64,000 bases of DNA from Bacillota bacterium (GCA_023407575.1 JAEYLX010000075.1:1-64000), one strand, 5' to 3'. Counted from the first letter of the stretch, positions 28,326 through 37,344 are shown. Notes: generated by a model from the letters alone, not told the origin. Numbers and translations: made by a program.

Positions 28326-30356
28326 TTATTCATTGTACTCATATAATACAATACCTTCAATATAATTAACAAAACGCCTAAGTTCTTTCTCCTGTGCTAA
28401 ATTAATGTCACCAGATTCATACATTCTGTGAATCTCCGCTCTCTCAGTATCCAGTACTTTAAGTCTCAATCCTTCTTTCTGTTCCTCGCGGCTTGAATTA
28501 TCTCTATTTTCGTTATGCTTAAAGCGTTTGCGCATTTTTTCATAGTCAAGAAGCACGGAATAAATATATTCAGGTTGTTCATGTGTTTTTGCATACTCTT
28601 CAAGGCCCATAATAGCCGCATCCATAGACTTTAATTGAATATCTCTGATGGATAGGAGATATTTAAATTCTGCATCTTGTCTTTTATGCCGTCTCCAACC
28701 TAATCTTAAAAATCCATAAAAAACTTTCTTTAAGAAATGAACTACTCCAACCTGGAAATTGTATTCCAGTGAAGCTTCCCTAAGATCAAGAAATCTGGTT
28801 ATAGTACTTGCAATCACTACATCTATCTCATTTCTTGCTACAAGATTGTTGATGTATTTTCTTTGCAAATCTAGTGCCAATAATTGTACCTCATTCATTT
28901 TACGATTATGATGCTCCGCTTTTTTACCACTGGAATTACGTCCCAAAAGATTTCTCTGAAAGCTATTGGTATATTCATTTATTAATTCTAATGCCGCAGC
29001 TTCATTTTCCTCATTAGTTTCTGATTTTATTTTTCTAATTGCCGAAAGTAAAAGTTTATTTTTAGCGACGGATAAATCCATTACCATTAGACTGTTCTCT
29101 TCGGCTTGTTCTTTTTTACACAGAACAGGCAAGAAAATGGTGGCAATCACCAACAGTAGTAATATTACCCCTGCCGCAATAAATATAATCAAAGAACGTG
29201 ACGGAAAGATATCGCCATTTCCCAAATATACTGGAATTGTAAGAATACCTGCCATGGTGACTGCTCCACGAACACCCGTCAAGGTAGTCGTTAAAATTGT
29301 TCTGATATCTGGCTTTTCCGCTTTGCTGTTCTTTCGTTTATAATTAAAAAATGCTGTAAGGAAAGTCCAAAGAAAGCGAATAGCTAGTACAGTAAATCCA
29401 ATAATTGCAATATATCCGAACGCCTTCCAGTTACCGATCTCCGGGTTTGAAATCGTATCAATCATTGCAGAGGGAATATCCATACCTAAAAGCAAAAATA
29501 CAAATCCGCTTAAGACAAATAAAACAATGGACCAAGTATTTTCAGTAAGCAGTTCTTCCTCCGCCATCTGTGTTTCTGTCTGTTCCTTTACTACAGCATG
29601 CACAATTCCCGCTGCAACTACAGCAATGACACCTGAAGCATGTAAGATATGCTCTGTTAAAATATATATGCCGAATGGAGTTAGAATCTGTAATAGTGAA
29701 TGAAATACAGTATCATTGATACCATTATTTCTTAGTTTAAAGCGGATGAAAGTAACCATGAGTCCAAGAATAATACCAGCTAAGGCTCCAATTAAAAAAG
29801 TATAGGAAAAGTCCACCACTGCTTCCTTTAAGGAAAAATAGCCGGTGACTGCTGCTGTTATGGCATAGTTAAATGCTACAAGTCCTGAGGCATCATTGAT
29901 AAGGGACTCTCCCTTTACAAGCGCCATTACTTTGTCTGGAATACTAATTCTTTTTGCAATTCCGTTAACTGCAACGGGGTCCGTTGGTGATAAAATAGCA
30001 GCAAGTGCCAATGCAGCAGCAATTGGAATGCCCGGTATAAGCAAATTAATGACATAGCCACACACTACTGTTGTAAGAATAACCAGAATAAATGCATTAC
30101 CAAAGATTTGGGCTCTCATCCCCCACAGTTCATTTCTCGAAAAGTGCTTTCCGTCATTATACAATAATGGTGCAACAAAAAGCAGTAAAAACCACTCAGC
30201 ACCAATCTCAAAAGTGTAATTGCCTGATACCAGTGCAATTACTATACCAAATACAATCTGCGTCAAAGCAGTAGGGATAAACGGAATGTAATGGCTGACA
30301 ACGTTGGAAATAAGTAATCCAAGCATTAATAGTAAAATTATTGTTAATAGGTTCAC
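28326..30356 (-). CDS. CPA1-family Na+/H+ antiporter, GTG start
   Basis: The 676-residue protein has about 12 membrane helices to residue 410, including the ion-site region ALAAILSPTDPVAVNGIAKRI and the ESLINDASGLVAFNYA motif of the NhaP/NHE (CPA1) family. A cytosolic tail of about 260 residues follows, rich in helices and charge. It exchanges Na+ or K+ for H+. The frame opens with GTG, preceded by AAGGAGGGC at good spacing, and no closer ATG keeps the first helix. Monocistronic. Confidence 0.93.
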   Translation of the reverse strand: MNLLTIILLLMLGLLISNVVSHYIPFIPTALTQIVFGIVIALVSGNYTFEIGAEWFLLLFVAPLLYNDGKHFSRNELWGMRAQIFGNAFILVILTTVVCGYVINLLIPGIPIAAALALAAILSPTDPVAVNGIAKRISIPDKVMALVKGESLINDASGLVAFNYAITAAVTGYFSLKEAVVDFSYTFLIGALAGIILGLMVTFIRFKLRNNGINDTVFHSLLQILTPFGIYILTEHILHASGVIAVVAAGIVHAVVKEQTETQMAEEELLTENTWSIVLFVLSGFVFLLLGMDIPSAMIDTISNPEIGNWKAFGYIAIIGFTVLAIRFLWTFLTAFFNYKRKNSKAEKPDIRTILTTTLTGVRGAVTMAGILTIPVYLGNGDIFPSRSLIIFIAAGVILLLLVIATIFLPVLCKKEQAEENSLMVMDLSVAKNKLLLSAIRKIKSETNEENEAAALELINEYTNSFQRNLLGRNSSGKKAEHHNRKMNEVQLLALDLQRKYINNLVARNEIDVVIASTITRFLDLREASLEYNFQVGVVHFLKKVFYGFLRLGWRRHKRQDAEFKYLLSIRDIQLKSMDAAIMGLEEYAKTHEQPEYIYSVLLDYEKMRKRFKHNENRDNSSREEQKEGLRLKVLDTERAEIHRMYESGDINLAQEKELRRFVNYIEGIVLYEYNE

Positions 30357-30574
30357 AAAATGCCCTCCTTGGTGAGCTAGTCTTTTGGGTCTTCATAATG
30401 AATTATGTATCTAATAATATAAGCTTAATTTAAACTAAATATAAACTAATTATATAAAACTACAAACGAATGTCCATGTCTATATTATAAAAATTTTCTT
30501 AAGTCCTAGTAAAACAGTATAACTCCCCTGCATCTATTTAAATTCTGGTTTCATTTTCTTTACAATAATATAAC

Positions 30575-30606
30575 TTGACACAACTATATCTAGTTGATAT
30601 AGTTGT
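30575..30606 (+). promoter_or_regulatory. Promoter with embedded 11-bp palindrome
   Basis: TTGACA (30575-30580), 17 bases, then TATAGT (30598-30603) form a promoter for the NapH-like gene. A perfect inverted repeat, ACAACTATATC-N5-GATATAGTTGT (30580-30606), fills the spacer and covers the -10, a placement fit for repression. The regulator is not apparent in the neighbourhood. Confidence 0.7.
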
Positions 30607-30647
30607 GCTATACATAAAATCAATGTAATAACAGAAAGGATTTTTTA

Positions 30648-31373
30648 ATGAAGCGACAAAAACTTCGTAAGGTTTTAATATTTATCTCATTTCTCATTTT
30701 CCCAGTTACTTTATTTTACTTTTCACCTTATTTAATTATTCAGGGTGGCATTGCAGGAATCATTACTGGGAGTTTTTTAATTTTTGCTGCGCAGTTTATA
30801 TTCTCTCTCTTCTTTGGTCGAGCCTTCTGTAGCTGGCTTTGCCCTGCCGGAGGATTACAGGACTGCTGCTCTTCTATTACAAATAAGCGCCTTAAAAACA
30901 AGAAAGTCAATTGGATTAAATATATTATATGGGTATTATGGATGTTTGGCATAGTATTTGCCTTCATTACTGCTGGTGGTATCCATTCTGTTGATTTCTT
31001 TTATATGACTGATCATGGGATTTCTGCGTCTAGCCTACCTGGTATGATTACATACCTCGGTATCATTGGATTAATTACCGTATTAGCACTAACCTTGGGA
31101 AGACGTGGTATGTGTCATTCCCTCTGTTGGATGGCACCTTTTATGGTATTAGGTACAAAATTTAGTGCCTTACTTAGACTTCCCTCCTTACAGTTAAAGC
31201 CTATCCCCTCTAATTGTGTTAATTGCGAACTGTGTACAAGAAAATGTCCAATGAGTCTTGAGGTACATACCATGGTAAACGAAGGCAATATGAAACATAG
31301 TGAATGCATTTTATGTGGGGAATGCGTGGATTGTTGTCCAAAGAAAGCTATACTTTTAACCTTTAACAAGTAA
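30648..31373 (+). CDS. NapH/CcoG-like membrane 4Fe-4S protein
   Basis: The 241-residue protein has four to five membrane helices, a CSWLCPAGGLQDC cysteine motif in a cytosolic loop near residue 62, and two C-terminal ferredoxin clusters: CVNCELCTRKCPMS near residue 190 and CILCGECVDCCPKKA near 220. This is the NapH/RdxA-type arrangement for electron transfer across or along the membrane to a partner redox enzyme. No partner gene is adjacent. It has its own promoter with an operator palindrome, and a strong terminator follows. Confidence 0.85.
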   Translation: MKRQKLRKVLIFISFLIFPVTLFYFSPYLIIQGGIAGIITGSFLIFAAQFIFSLFFGRAFCSWLCPAGGLQDCCSSITNKRLKNKKVNWIKYIIWVLWMFGIVFAFITAGGIHSVDFFYMTDHGISASSLPGMITYLGIIGLITVLALTLGRRGMCHSLCWMAPFMVLGTKFSALLRLPSLQLKPIPSNCVNCELCTRKCPMSLEVHTMVNEGNMKHSECILCGECVDCCPKKAILLTFNK

Positions 31374-31391
31374 AAATGTATATCTATCTGC

Positions 31392-31432
31392 GGACAAAGA
31401 AAGTGGAGGCTTAACCTCCACTTTCTTTGTCC
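31392..31432. terminator. Bidirectional terminator
   Basis: Perfect 18-bp arms (31392-31409 and 31415-31432) with a 5-base loop lie between the convergent NapH-like gene and the zinc-locus lipoprotein gene. T-run quality is modest on both strands, but the stem is very stable. Confidence 0.75.
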
Positions 31433-31468
31433 ATTAATCTATCCAATTAGTATCAAGTAAATACGTAC

Positions 31469-32044
31469 TTATTGAGACACATATTCTTTCCCACGTTCCT
31501 CTAATACCTGTAAAGAACTAAGTACTAGGTGAATGTACGTCTGCCCATCTTCATTATATTCTTCTAATACCCCAACAACTTCTACCCAGTCATCTACTTC
31601 CGGGTACTCCTTATCCCAAACCACTTCAAAGCCAGCGTTGGCGTCAATCCCACAGCATCCCGGTCCATATCGAATTACGGAATAATATGTATTTCCAGAA
31701 GTGGCATCTTCATAAGCGCTAAAGATTCCCTCATATTTAATTGTTTTTCCCAAATAATCTTCCGTATTGAAATAAACATCATTGGTTTGTGCTATAAACA
31801 ATTTCTCCTTTATTTCTATTACGTCACCAATAGGTAGCGTTATTATTGGCTCTAATGGTTCTAGGATAAGGACATCATCCTTTATTTGTTCCTCCACAGG
31901 TGCGTTTGTAATCTTATTTTCAGGTAGATTGGTAATCACAGTATCCTGATTATCTGTTGACGATAATTTTATATCCGTCTTCTTGCTCTCACATCCCATT
32001 AAAAACAGGAGAGAAACTAGCAGTAATAATTGTAGCTTTTTCAT
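31469..32044 (-). CDS. Lipoprotein of the zinc-uptake operon
   Basis: The 191-residue protein has a signal with lipobox LFLMGC (Cys18). A 50-residue Ser/Thr/Pro linker leads to a small beta-domain of about 110 residues containing GPGCCGIDANAGFEVVWD and WVEVVGVLEEY. The CC-x2-DA motif and fold feel recall the C-terminal domain of the TIGR03943 (YcgQ-like) family that accompanies zinc permeases. Its ATG overlaps the ZnuB stop by four bases, so it is co-translated with the transporter and may handle metal at the membrane. Function is inferred only from context. Confidence 0.6.
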   Translation of the reverse strand: MKKLQLLLLVSLLFLMGCESKKTDIKLSSTDNQDTVITNLPENKITNAPVEEQIKDDVLILEPLEPIITLPIGDVIEIKEKLFIAQTNDVYFNTEDYLGKTIKYEGIFSAYEDATSGNTYYSVIRYGPGCCGIDANAGFEVVWDKEYPEVDDWVEVVGVLEEYNEDGQTYIHLVLSSLQVLEERGKEYVSQ

Positions 32045-32868
32045 CGTTTCACCATACCCTTCATTAAACTCACTCCCCAGAACAAAAAGAAACCAACAAT
32101 ATTAATAATTACTACACTGGCTCCAGTTGGAGTTGCATACAAATAGGAGCCTACAACACCAACGAAAAAACATAGAACTGAAACAAGTGCTGAACATATT
32201 GTCACGCTTTTAAAGGTTTTACATACACGCATAGATGTAAGTGCCGGAAAAATAATTAAACTAGAAATTAAAAGTGCACCCATCATTCTCATACCTAGCA
32301 CTATAGTAATTGCAGTTAGAAAAGCAATTAACATATTGTAGATATTCGTTTTCACACCAGTAGCCCTTGCAAAATTCTCATCAAAGGTAACAGCAAAGAT
32401 TTTGTTATAGAATAATAGAAATAAAATAAGTACTACAATTGCCAACACAATACTAAGTGCAACATCATCTTTACTCATTGCCAAAATACTACCAAACATA
32501 TAATTACATACATCTGTATTCATTCCTGTTGTTAATGAAATTACCACCACACCAATTGCCAGGGAACTTGTTGAAATCAATGCAATTGCTGCATCTCCTT
32601 TTATTTTACTATTCTCACTTAGCCTTAGTAGAAAGAAAGCTGCCAACACCACAATCGGAATTGACACACTTAAAGGTGCCGCGTTCATTGCCGTTGCAAT
32701 GGCCAGAGTACCAAAGCCTACATGGGACAGCCCGTCTCCAATCATGGAGTAGCGTTTCAATACCAAACTTACACCCAGAAGTGCTGCACATAAGGAAACC
32801 AACAAACCAACGATCACTGCGCGGACTAGAAAAGTGTAGGAAAACATCTCAATTAATGTACTAATCAT
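32041..32868 (-). CDS. znuB: Zinc ABC transporter permease
   Basis: The 275-residue permease has eight to nine hydrophobic segments and ABC-3 family signatures: RYSMIGDGLSHVGFGTLAIA near residue 40 and GMRMMGALLISSLIIFPALTSM near 195. The ABC-3 family carries Zn2+ or Mn2+; the linked His-rich binding protein and the Zur-type repressor favour zinc. The ATG at 32868 has AGGAAAGG eight bases upstream, so the extension to 32889 is rejected. It is 100 bases after the ATPase gene and overlaps the lipoprotein gene. Confidence 0.93.
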   Translation of the reverse strand: MISTLIEMFSYTFLVRAVIVGLLVSLCAALLGVSLVLKRYSMIGDGLSHVGFGTLAIATAMNAAPLSVSIPIVVLAAFFLLRLSENSKIKGDAAIALISTSSLAIGVVVISLTTGMNTDVCNYMFGSILAMSKDDVALSIVLAIVVLILFLLFYNKIFAVTFDENFARATGVKTNIYNMLIAFLTAITIVLGMRMMGALLISSLIIFPALTSMRVCKTFKSVTICSALVSVLCFFVGVVGSYLYATPTGASVVIINIVGFFLFWGVSLMKGMVKR

Positions 32869-32968
32869 TATAATAACCTTTCCTCTCATTTACCTGTAAA
32901 CACAGTTACAGATAAGTTTTAAATTGCTAATTTTAGGCATTCCTTTCATTAAGAATTCCATAATCACT

Positions 32969-33667
32969 TTAATTACCAAGGAAACTCATTGATACATTGG
33001 ATTGCATATATTCTTCGGTTTTTCCGAAGAAGACCTGTGAAGTTTTCAAGTGCAGGATATGACTGGCGTTTTTTAATGCGCTTTGAATGTCATGTGAAAC
33101 CATAATAATTGTGATTCCAGTTTCATGATTAATCTTATTTATTAAACGATAAAGTTCCTGGGTCACTACAGGATCAAGGCCTGCTACCGGTTCATCCAGT
33201 AACAGTACCTTATTGGCACTGCAGAGTGCTCTAGCCAATAGCACCCTTTGTTGTTGGCCTCCTGATAGTTCACGATAACACTTATGCCTTAAATCTTCGA
33301 TACCCAGCCTCTTTATATTTTCCTCTGCTATTTCCCTGTCCTTTTTTGAGTAAAAAGGTCTGATACCACGTTCACTAAGACGACCAGATAGCACAACTTC
33401 ATAGGCACTTGCAGGAAAATCTTTTTGTGCAGCGGTTTGTTGCGGTAGATATCCAATTTGATTCGCTTTTAGACCTTCACCCATCAAAACACTTCCACTT
33501 TGGGGCGATTTCAATCGTAAAAGCCCTTTGATTAGAGTGCTTTTGCCTGAACCATTTTCTCCTATAACACATAAATAATCTCCACTGTGAACTTCAAACT
33601 CCAGACCGCTCACAGCTATATTTCCTTCGTATGAGAAGGAAGCGTTTTGACAAGTGATTAAAGCCAT
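32969..33667 (-). CDS. znuC: Zinc ABC transporter ATPase
   Basis: The 232-residue ATPase has Walker A GENGSGKST, a Q-loop in GYLPQQTA, signature ELSGGQQQR, Walker B VLLLDEPVAGLD and H-loop MVSHDIQSA. It is of the metal-transporter (ABC-3) subclass and powers uptake with the ZnuB permease. It begins one base after the ZnuA stop, with its ribosome site (AGGAGG) inside the end of znuA. Confidence 0.94.
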   Translation of the reverse strand: MALITCQNASFSYEGNIAVSGLEFEVHSGDYLCVIGENGSGKSTLIKGLLRLKSPQSGSVLMGEGLKANQIGYLPQQTAAQKDFPASAYEVVLSGRLSERGIRPFYSKKDREIAEENIKRLGIEDLRHKCYRELSGGQQQRVLLARALCSANKVLLLDEPVAGLDPVVTQELYRLINKINHETGITIIMVSHDIQSALKNASHILHLKTSQVFFGKTEEYMQSNVSMSFLGN

Positions 33668-33668
33668 G

Positions 33669-34733
33669 TTATTTTAAAGCCTCCTTTAGATTTTCTACAT
33701 TTTTGTACATTAATTCAAGATAGGTTACCCCGCTTTCAAATTCAGCTTTTGACACATTATGACAGGCATGCAATAGTAATACTTTTGCACCTGTAGCTTC
33801 GCTTATGGTATTTGCCATTTTCTGATTGGATAATTCTACATGAAATACAACAGGAATTTTGTCTTCTTTTATTTTATCAATTAGGAAAGCTACTGTTGCT
33901 GCACTCGCCTCTGTTTCCGTTGAACATCCCGGAAATGCTGCAAAATAACTAAGTCCATAGGCATCTGCAAAATAACGGAAAGGGAAGCGGTCTCCGAATA
34001 CAATGGTTTTGCGAGCAGCTTCATCGACAACCGTCTGAAATGCCTGATCAAGCTCATCAAGTTTCCCCAGATATTCCGTCGTATTTTTCTTATAAATCTC
34101 CTTATTCGTTTCATCAACTTCGCATAAAACATCGGAAATCCTCTGTACAATTAACTTAGCATTTTTTGGCGAAGTCCACACATGTTCGTCATATTCGTGT
34201 TCCACGTCCGCAGGTTCCTCGTTCTCGTAGTCTTCGTTCGCATGTTCCTCATGCTCGTCGCCTTCAAGCTTTTCTCCCTCATGTTCTTCTCCCTCATGAT
34301 TATTGTCTAGACTTATGTCCTCGTGGTCATGGTCATGTTCTTCTTCCATACCTTCAACGATTTCTTCCTCTACAACCTCAACACAATCAATTAATGTAAT
34401 AATTTTCATTTTACTGGTATCCATTGATTCCAACACTTCATTCACCCAGGCGTCGGATTCTCCGCCCACATAGATAAACACGTCACTATTTTGTATTTTG
34501 ATAATGTCCTGGGGTGTTGGTTCAAAGGAATGACTTTCAGAGGCGGGTGGTAAAAGCATGGTCAAATCTGCTTTATCTCCTGCTACTTCTCTTACAAAAT
34601 CATAGGGGGCAAAGATTGTAGAAACAATACTTAACTTTTCATCAGATGTGGATACCTTTTTTACATTACTGCATCCATTTAAAAGAAATATCAAAAGACA
34701 CATGCTTAGCATGGTTATCATTATTTTTTTCAT
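33669..34733 (-). CDS. znuA: Zinc-binding lipoprotein of ABC transporter
   Basis: The 354-residue cluster A-I binding protein has lipobox LLNGC near residue 21. It has the expected ligand histidines (ESHSFEPTPQDI with His68, YDEHVWTSPKNA, VFHVELSN) and an acidic/His-rich loop between about residues 135 and 190 made of repeated HE, EHDHDHED and EHEG units. Such loops collect zinc in ZnuA. This one is longer than in many relatives and unusually Glu-rich. It is the first gene of znuACB and lies 168 bases after the small membrane protein gene. Confidence 0.95.
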   Translation of the reverse strand: MKKIMITMLSMCLLIFLLNGCSNVKKVSTSDEKLSIVSTIFAPYDFVREVAGDKADLTMLLPPASESHSFEPTPQDIIKIQNSDVFIYVGGESDAWVNEVLESMDTSKMKIITLIDCVEVVEEEIVEGMEEEHDHDHEDISLDNNHEGEEHEGEKLEGDEHEEHANEDYENEEPADVEHEYDEHVWTSPKNAKLIVQRISDVLCEVDETNKEIYKKNTTEYLGKLDELDQAFQTVVDEAARKTIVFGDRFPFRYFADAYGLSYFAAFPGCSTETEASAATVAFLIDKIKEDKIPVVFHVELSNQKMANTISEATGAKVLLLHACHNVSKAEFESGVTYLELMYKNVENLKEALK

Positions 34734-34769
34734 ATTTAATCTCCATTATGGCCCTTGCGCCATCTCTTA

Positions 34770-34799
34770 AAATGTGAATGTATTTTTTCTTTCACATTT
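34770..34799. promoter_or_regulatory. Inverted repeat before znuA
   Basis: Perfect 9-bp arms, AAATGTGAA (34770-34778) and its complement (34791-34799) around 12 bases, lie about 40 bases upstream of the znuA start. It could be a metalloregulator site or a leader hairpin; the half-sites do not match the Fur-type boxes before the repressor gene. Confidence 0.4.
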
Positions 34800-34849
34800 C
34801 TTAATTAGTAATTTTGGGCATAAAAATACAAGGAGATACGATACCAAAA

Positions 34850-34868
34850 AAGGGTACAATCTACCCTT
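34850..34868 (-). terminator. Terminator between small membrane gene and znuA
   Basis: AAGGGTA-N5-TACCCTT with six T on the minus strand follows the stop of the gene at 34901. It suggests that the repressor-membrane protein pair and znuACB are partly separate transcripts. Confidence 0.65.
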
Positions 34869-34900
34869 AGTGATAAAGCATTTCCTTGTTGGAGATTATA

Positions 34901-35254
34901 TCAATGATTCATTCTGACCTTTAACTTAACCAGAGTAATAGAACCTATGCTAAATGAAATAGGCTTTAATAAAGATAAAATACTATATAAACTTCCAAAG
35001 ATAAGTAAAGAAGAAATAATCGCTGTAGATAATTGTTTTACTATATTCTCTGCATTTGTTATATGAATACAGGTTGCACATCTTCCATTTGGACCATCAT
35101 GGTCGTGTTCATGTATCCCATGCGTCATTATAAATGTTGCTGAAAGTAAGGATGCCAGGAGGAAGCAAATACACATTGCTAGAGCAATACTTCGTGTTAA
35201 CCATTGCTTTTGCTTTGATAATTGTACTGAATTATTATTGTTTTCGCAGCACAT
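34901..35254 (-). CDS. Small His/Cys-rich membrane protein beside the zinc repressor
   Basis: About 117 residues. It has an N-terminal MCCENNNNS, a membrane helix near residues 22-42, an exposed loop with HGIHEHDHDGPNGRCATCIH (two Cys and five His within 20 residues), and a second hydrophobic segment near 75-95. The loop looks like a metal-binding site. The start at 35254 follows AAGGAGGAACAAGAT, making the 46-codon extension unlikely. It lies 29 bases after the Fur-family gene, so the two are an operon. No family name comes to mind; a zinc-related role is inference. Confidence 0.65.
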   Translation of the reverse strand: MCCENNNNSVQLSKQKQWLTRSIALAMCICFLLASLLSATFIMTHGIHEHDHDGPNGRCATCIHITNAENIVKQLSTAIISSLLIFGSLYSILSLLKPISFSIGSITLVKLKVRMNH

Positions 35255-35283
35255 ATCTTGTTCCTCCTTCCGATAAATTACTT

Positions 35284-35691
35284 TTATACACTCATGCAAT
35301 TATTACATCTGCCATAGAATACTGTCTTTGTGGCATTAATTTGAAAATTATGTTCCTGTAATATATGTCCTGTTAATTCTTTCATTGTATCACATTCTAG
35401 ATGCTGTAAGGACCCGCAGATATCACATTTTAAATGAAACTGCTCTGGATTCGTTTCTTTAACGTATTGATAGCAGGCACTGGATACTCCGTCAATAATA
35501 TATTTTCGTACTTTACCACTCTGAACTAGTTTATCCAAATGTCTGTAAATGGTGGTAAGCCCAACTCCCCTGTCTATTCCCTCGAAATGAGAGGCAATTT
35601 GCTCCACTGTAACATGAGTGTCTTCCAGTGAAACAATATAGTCAAGGATTGCTTCCCCTTGTTTTGTAATATAACTTGCTTTTTGTCTCAT
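35284..35691 (-). CDS. Fur-family metal repressor, probable Zur
   Basis: About 135 residues. The N-terminal winged helix (ILDYIVSLEDTHVTVEQIASHFEGIDRGVGLTTIYRHLDKLVQSGKV) is followed by a dimerisation domain with two CxxC pairs (CDICG and CNNC) that form the structural zinc site of Fur/Zur/PerR proteins. The GGGAG site before 35691 chooses this start over the ATG four codons upstream. Two Fur-type boxes cover its promoter region. The linked znuACB genes make Zur the best specific guess; sequence alone does not exclude Fur or PerR. Confidence 0.88.
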   Translation of the reverse strand: MRQKASYITKQGEAILDYIVSLEDTHVTVEQIASHFEGIDRGVGLTTIYRHLDKLVQSGKVRKYIIDGVSSACYQYVKETNPEQFHLKCDICGSLQHLECDTMKELTGHILQEHNFQINATKTVFYGRCNNCMSV

Positions 35692-35713
35692 AGAATCTCC
35701 CATTGCAAGAAAT

Positions 35714-35773
35714 TGAAAATCATTTTCATATTAATATAAGATTATTAAAATGTCAATATGAAATTGATTTTCA
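35714..35773. promoter_or_regulatory. Two Fur-family boxes upstream of the repressor gene
   Basis: TGAAAAT-C-ATTTTCA (35714-35728) is a perfect 7-1-7 inverted repeat as used by Fur, Zur and PerR. A second, TGAAATT-G-ATTTTCA (35759-35773), differs at one arm base. They lie 45 bp apart upstream of the Zur-type gene and probably mediate its autoregulation and that of the downstream zinc genes. Confidence 0.8.
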
Positions 35774-35836
35774 ATTTATGACAATAAGTTTTAACATAAA
35801 TCATTGTATACGTATAGAATCCTACTTCTATTACAT

Positions 35837-36382
35837 TTACCTACGTCCATTATTTCCTTTATAGGACCCTACAATTATTTTTTTGCATATAACAACAAAC
35901 ACCACTGTACTATATGATACAAGCGTTACATAGGAACCTGAATACTGACCATACAGAAAAAATGCAATAAATAATATTATCATTAAAAAAATTTTTTGTG
36001 GTCGAAGCCCTATCTTACTTTCAAAAATAGTATTGTTTTTTTCATTATCGTTCGATTTAGTAGTTTCATATTCATCAAACTTCGTATTATCAGTATTCCA
36101 GCCAGTAGTTTCGGAATTCTCATTATGATGGTATTCCTGTCTTGACAACATATCAAGCTTTGCTCCGTTGGCCTTCTCTTCTCTACCACTGTCTCTTACC
36201 AATTCATCTACTGTAATTTGAAAATATTCTGCCAGTTCTATCAGTTTACTTATTTCTGGTACGGCTTGATCTAATTCCCACTTGGATACAGATTGCCTGC
36301 TTACCGTAAAAATATCAGCAAAGGCTTCTTGTGATAATTGCTTAGATTTTCTAAGTCTTTGTATTTTTTCACCCAATGTCAT
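35837..36382 (-). CDS. XRE-family regulator with membrane tail
   Basis: The 181-residue protein has an N-terminal Cro/cI helix-turn-helix (LRKSKQLSQEAFADIFTVSRQSVSKWELDQAVPEI, residues 10-44), an acidic polar linker, and two hydrophobic segments near residues 130-170. Membrane-tethered XRE proteins of this form are common in Clostridia, but their signals are mostly unknown. It is monocistronic. GGAGG lies before the ATG. A 290-base gap without visible genes follows on its upstream side. Confidence 0.88.
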   Translation of the reverse strand: MTLGEKIQRLRKSKQLSQEAFADIFTVSRQSVSKWELDQAVPEISKLIELAEYFQITVDELVRDSGREEKANGAKLDMLSRQEYHHNENSETTGWNTDNTKFDEYETTKSNDNEKNNTIFESKIGLRPQKIFLMIILFIAFFLYGQYSGSYVTLVSYSTVVFVVICKKIIVGSYKGNNGRR

Positions 36383-36672
36383 AGTAACACCTCCAGCAAA
36401 ATAATACTATAAACAACTAGGAAATACTACCAATTATTAGTGGAATATTGTCAATTGATAGTTGCATAATTAATCTGCTTACCTATTAAGGTATTCAATA
36501 GTCGAATTTTGTAACATTATGATTTTATTTAACATAAATTGTTACTAGGGTACTGGTCAGAATTTTGAGCTATTTTAAGGCTTCAACATTCATAATCAGT
36601 ACGGGAAAAACATTCTTACTGAACAATTTCAGCTTACACATAAACTTATAAGTAGTTAGATTGGAGATTTCT

Positions 36673-37344
36673 ATGCTAGGTGACTGCATTAACGATGATA
36701 CAAACGAGAAGCGTAACAATAAAAAAGTCACAAAGGTCAACGAAATACCCTCTCCCGAATTAGTTGAGAAGACAAATAGATTTTATCAAATACCGGTTTT
36801 TTTAAGCCATCCTACTAGTATCACAATGAATAACCTTCAAATAAGTTTCCTTATTCGTTTGCTGAATGAGTTAAAAAAGGAACTATTATTTCCTAGAACA
36901 TTACCTAATACAGAACAATATCCTGAGTCTACAATGACCAGTATCAGAAGAATGGTTCTATCAAGTTTTGGTATGGTAACCTTAAACCTTGCCAGACGAA
37001 AAGTACAAGTGATAGAAACCAATGGTGCAACTGTTTATAATAACGATATTGGAAGACAGTTCTGGACCGGTTCAGTTTTTTCCTTTATAGAACCTGCCAT
37101 GGCATATCAATTTGGCTTACCACAGCTATTTATTACCGAAGCCTCTGTTTCTGATCAGGATGTTAATCAACAGGGTGGAATTTTCCCTTTCCGCGTTTTA
37201 ATATGGGATTCTACCAAAGGCATTGATTACTTCTTCGACAGTGTCGAATGGAAGGAAATGCTTCAAAATTGGGCTGCAGAAGTAAGAAGCGGTTACTATT
37301 TACAAACACGTCCTGATTTTAATTATACTGGCGAAACACAGTAA
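36673..37344 (+). CDS. Uncharacterised alpha/beta protein, TIR/deoxyribosyltransferase-like in outline
   Basis: About 223 residues. I cannot assign a family. After a charged N-terminus the core begins with a strand, PVFLSHPTS (near residue 41), then an amphipathic helix (FLIRLLNELKKEL), a PRTLPNTEQYP turn, a helix SIRRMVLSS and a strand FGMVTLNLARR. EPAMAYQFGLPQLFI and a Trp-rich C-terminus (DSVEWKEMLQNWAAEV) follow. This order recalls TIR-like or nucleoside 2-deoxyribosyltransferase folds, in which a first strand, PR turn and SDG-type helix surround a nucleotide, but the catalytic Glu is not certain. The start has GGAGA five bases before the ATG. It stands alone between unrelated genes. Confidence 0.55.
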   Translation: MLGDCINDDTNEKRNNKKVTKVNEIPSPELVEKTNRFYQIPVFLSHPTSITMNNLQISFLIRLLNELKKELLFPRTLPNTEQYPESTMTSIRRMVLSSFGMVTLNLARRKVQVIETNGATVYNNDIGRQFWTGSVFSFIEPAMAYQFGLPQLFITEASVSDQDVNQQGGIFPFRVLIWDSTKGIDYFFDSVEWKEMLQNWAAEVRSGYYLQTRPDFNYTGETQ

